A stretch of 64,000 nucleotides of DNA, from NCBI RefSeq assembly GCF_000011965.2, contig NC_006569.1:248001-312000 (forward strand), read 5' to 3'. Position numbers and translations under genes: made by a program. Of this stretch, positions 63,439 to 64,000 are shown one piece after another; the first letter of the stretch is position 1; each line of letters begins with the position of its first letter. This stretch comes from Ruegeria pomeroyi DSS-3 (GTDB lineage: Bacteria > Pseudomonadota > Alphaproteobacteria > Rhodobacterales > Rhodobacteraceae). The notes under the pieces were generated by a model that worked only from the letters and a program-made list of their open reading frames with translations, was not told the DNA's origin and made no database searches.

Positions 63439-64000
63439 TCAGTGGTCCTGCAGGATCATCTCGGCCCCGCGCGCGGCCAGCATCATGACCGGCGCATTGG
63501 TATTGCCCGAGGTCACGTTGGGAAAGGACGAGGCGTCGATCACCCGCAGACCCGCAACCCCATGCACCCGCAGCCGCGCATCCAGCACCGAATCCCGCGC
63601 CGAGCTGCCCATCCGGCAGGTGCAGCTGGCGTGATAGACCGACCCGGCGCGCTGCCGGAAATCGGCCAGAAGATCGCCATCCGACATCGCCGCGATATCC
63701 GGTCCCTCGCGGGTGACTGCCCGTATCGCAGGGGTTCTGGCCAGACGTTGCGCAATCCGTCCCGCGGCGATCGCCATGGCGCAATCCTCGTTGGTCGAGA
63801 GAGAATTCGGGCGGATATCGGGTGGCGTCCGGGGGTCAGCCGAGCGGATCGTCACGGCACCCCGGCTGCTCGGGCGGCAGGGCTGCGCGCAGATCAGGAA
63901 ACCCGCCATCGGGGCCACGTCCGGCTTGCCGTCGGGGCGGACCGAGTAGGACATCGGATTGCAATAGACCTGCATGTCGGCACGGCCGCCGATGGTCGAG
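63439..64000 (-). CDS. GMC-family flavin oxidoreductase, C-terminal part (cut by window edge)
   Basis: The reverse-strand frame is open to the window end, with ATG 63975 being internal. The 187 visible residues are the C-terminal GMC domain. It has a catalytic His in VYHASCTCRMG, and GLRVIDASSFPNVTSGNTNAP with the usual Asn. PTIRSADPRTPPDIRPN-like sequence (VTIRSADPRTPPDI) precedes it. Relatives are choline dehydrogenase and alcohol dehydrogenases with FAD. The N-terminal FAD-binding half is outside the window, so neither substrate nor start can be given. The 99-base gap to matB allows co-transcription. Confidence 0.87.
   Translation of the reverse strand, partial: STIGGRADMQVYCNPMSYSVRPDGKPDVAPMAGFLICAQPCRPSSRGAVTIRSADPRTPPDIRPNSLSTNEDCAMAIAAGRIAQRLARTPAIRAVTREGPDIAAMSDGDLLADFRQRAGSVYHASCTCRMGSSARDSVLDARLRVHGVAGLRVIDASSFPNVTSGNTNAPVMMLAARGAEMILQDH

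Overview
The window looks like a replicon of a marine Rhodobacteraceae (Roseobacter group), most like Ruegeria. The evidence is high GC, several tripartite TRAP transporters, the nir gene order, and the block iclR-mtoX-SCO1-mauG-adhC. From memory this block matches the mtoX neighbourhood on the Ruegeria pomeroyi DSS-3 megaplasmid; that is recollection, not a search. I see no rRNA, tRNA, CRISPR array, insertion sequence or replication origin. It is a dense accessory-catabolism region built from repeated modules: a regulator, a high-affinity transporter and a short pathway.

Layout. (1) 1-3.2 kb: end of a denitrification cluster for heme d1 of nitrite reductase (AsnC-like tail, nirJ, nirN, small membrane protein). 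(2) 3.2-10.0 kb: LysR regulator, a betaine-type ABC transporter and two adjacent ureohydrolases, which suggests uptake and hydrolysis of a guanidino compound. (3) 10.1-16.5 kb: dctB-dctD two-component system and TRAP transporter dctPQM; the DctD has lost the sigma54-contacting GAFTGA loop. (4) 16.7-29.1 kb: a sugar-acid module (SMP-30 lactonase, LacI regulator, KGSA dehydrogenase, keto-deoxy acid dehydratase, enolase-superfamily dehydratase, PdxA2-like dehydrogenase, beta-propeller), a TRAP transporter with a GlcG/HbpS-like protein, and a second LacI. (5) 29.1-37.2 kb: two ribose-type ABC transporters in one reverse-strand array, under a third LacI with paired operators. (6) 37.4-46.2 kb: a 4-hydroxyproline module (KGSA dehydrogenase, GntR regulator, FAD amine oxidase, TRAP transporter, proline-racemase-type epimerase, DHDPS-type deaminase). 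(7) 46.4-51.7 kb: IclR regulator, methanethiol oxidase MtoX, SCO1, MauG and class III alcohol dehydrogenase. (8) 52.0-56.0 kb: a protein of unknown function, a PuuR-like regulator and gabT-gabD. (9) 56.0-64.0 kb: sugar kinase, alpha/beta hydrolase co-translated with a TRAP transporter, LysR regulator, malonyl-CoA synthetase, and the C-terminal part of a GMC oxidoreductase cut by the window edge.

How the parts work together. Modules 4 and 6 both end in alpha-ketoglutaric semialdehyde and each has its own KGSA dehydrogenase, so both feed 2-oxoglutarate. Module 7 should turn methanethiol into sulfide, peroxide and formaldehyde, with AdhC removing the formaldehyde. Inverted repeats recur beside the regulators: TGTGACCGGTCACA twice in module 4, GTTACCCGTAAC twice in module 5, and GGATA/TATCC-type sites four times in module 6. 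Each of the seven solute-binding-protein genes is followed within about 100 bases by a strong hairpin, which suggests a common way of making binding protein in excess of its membrane partners.
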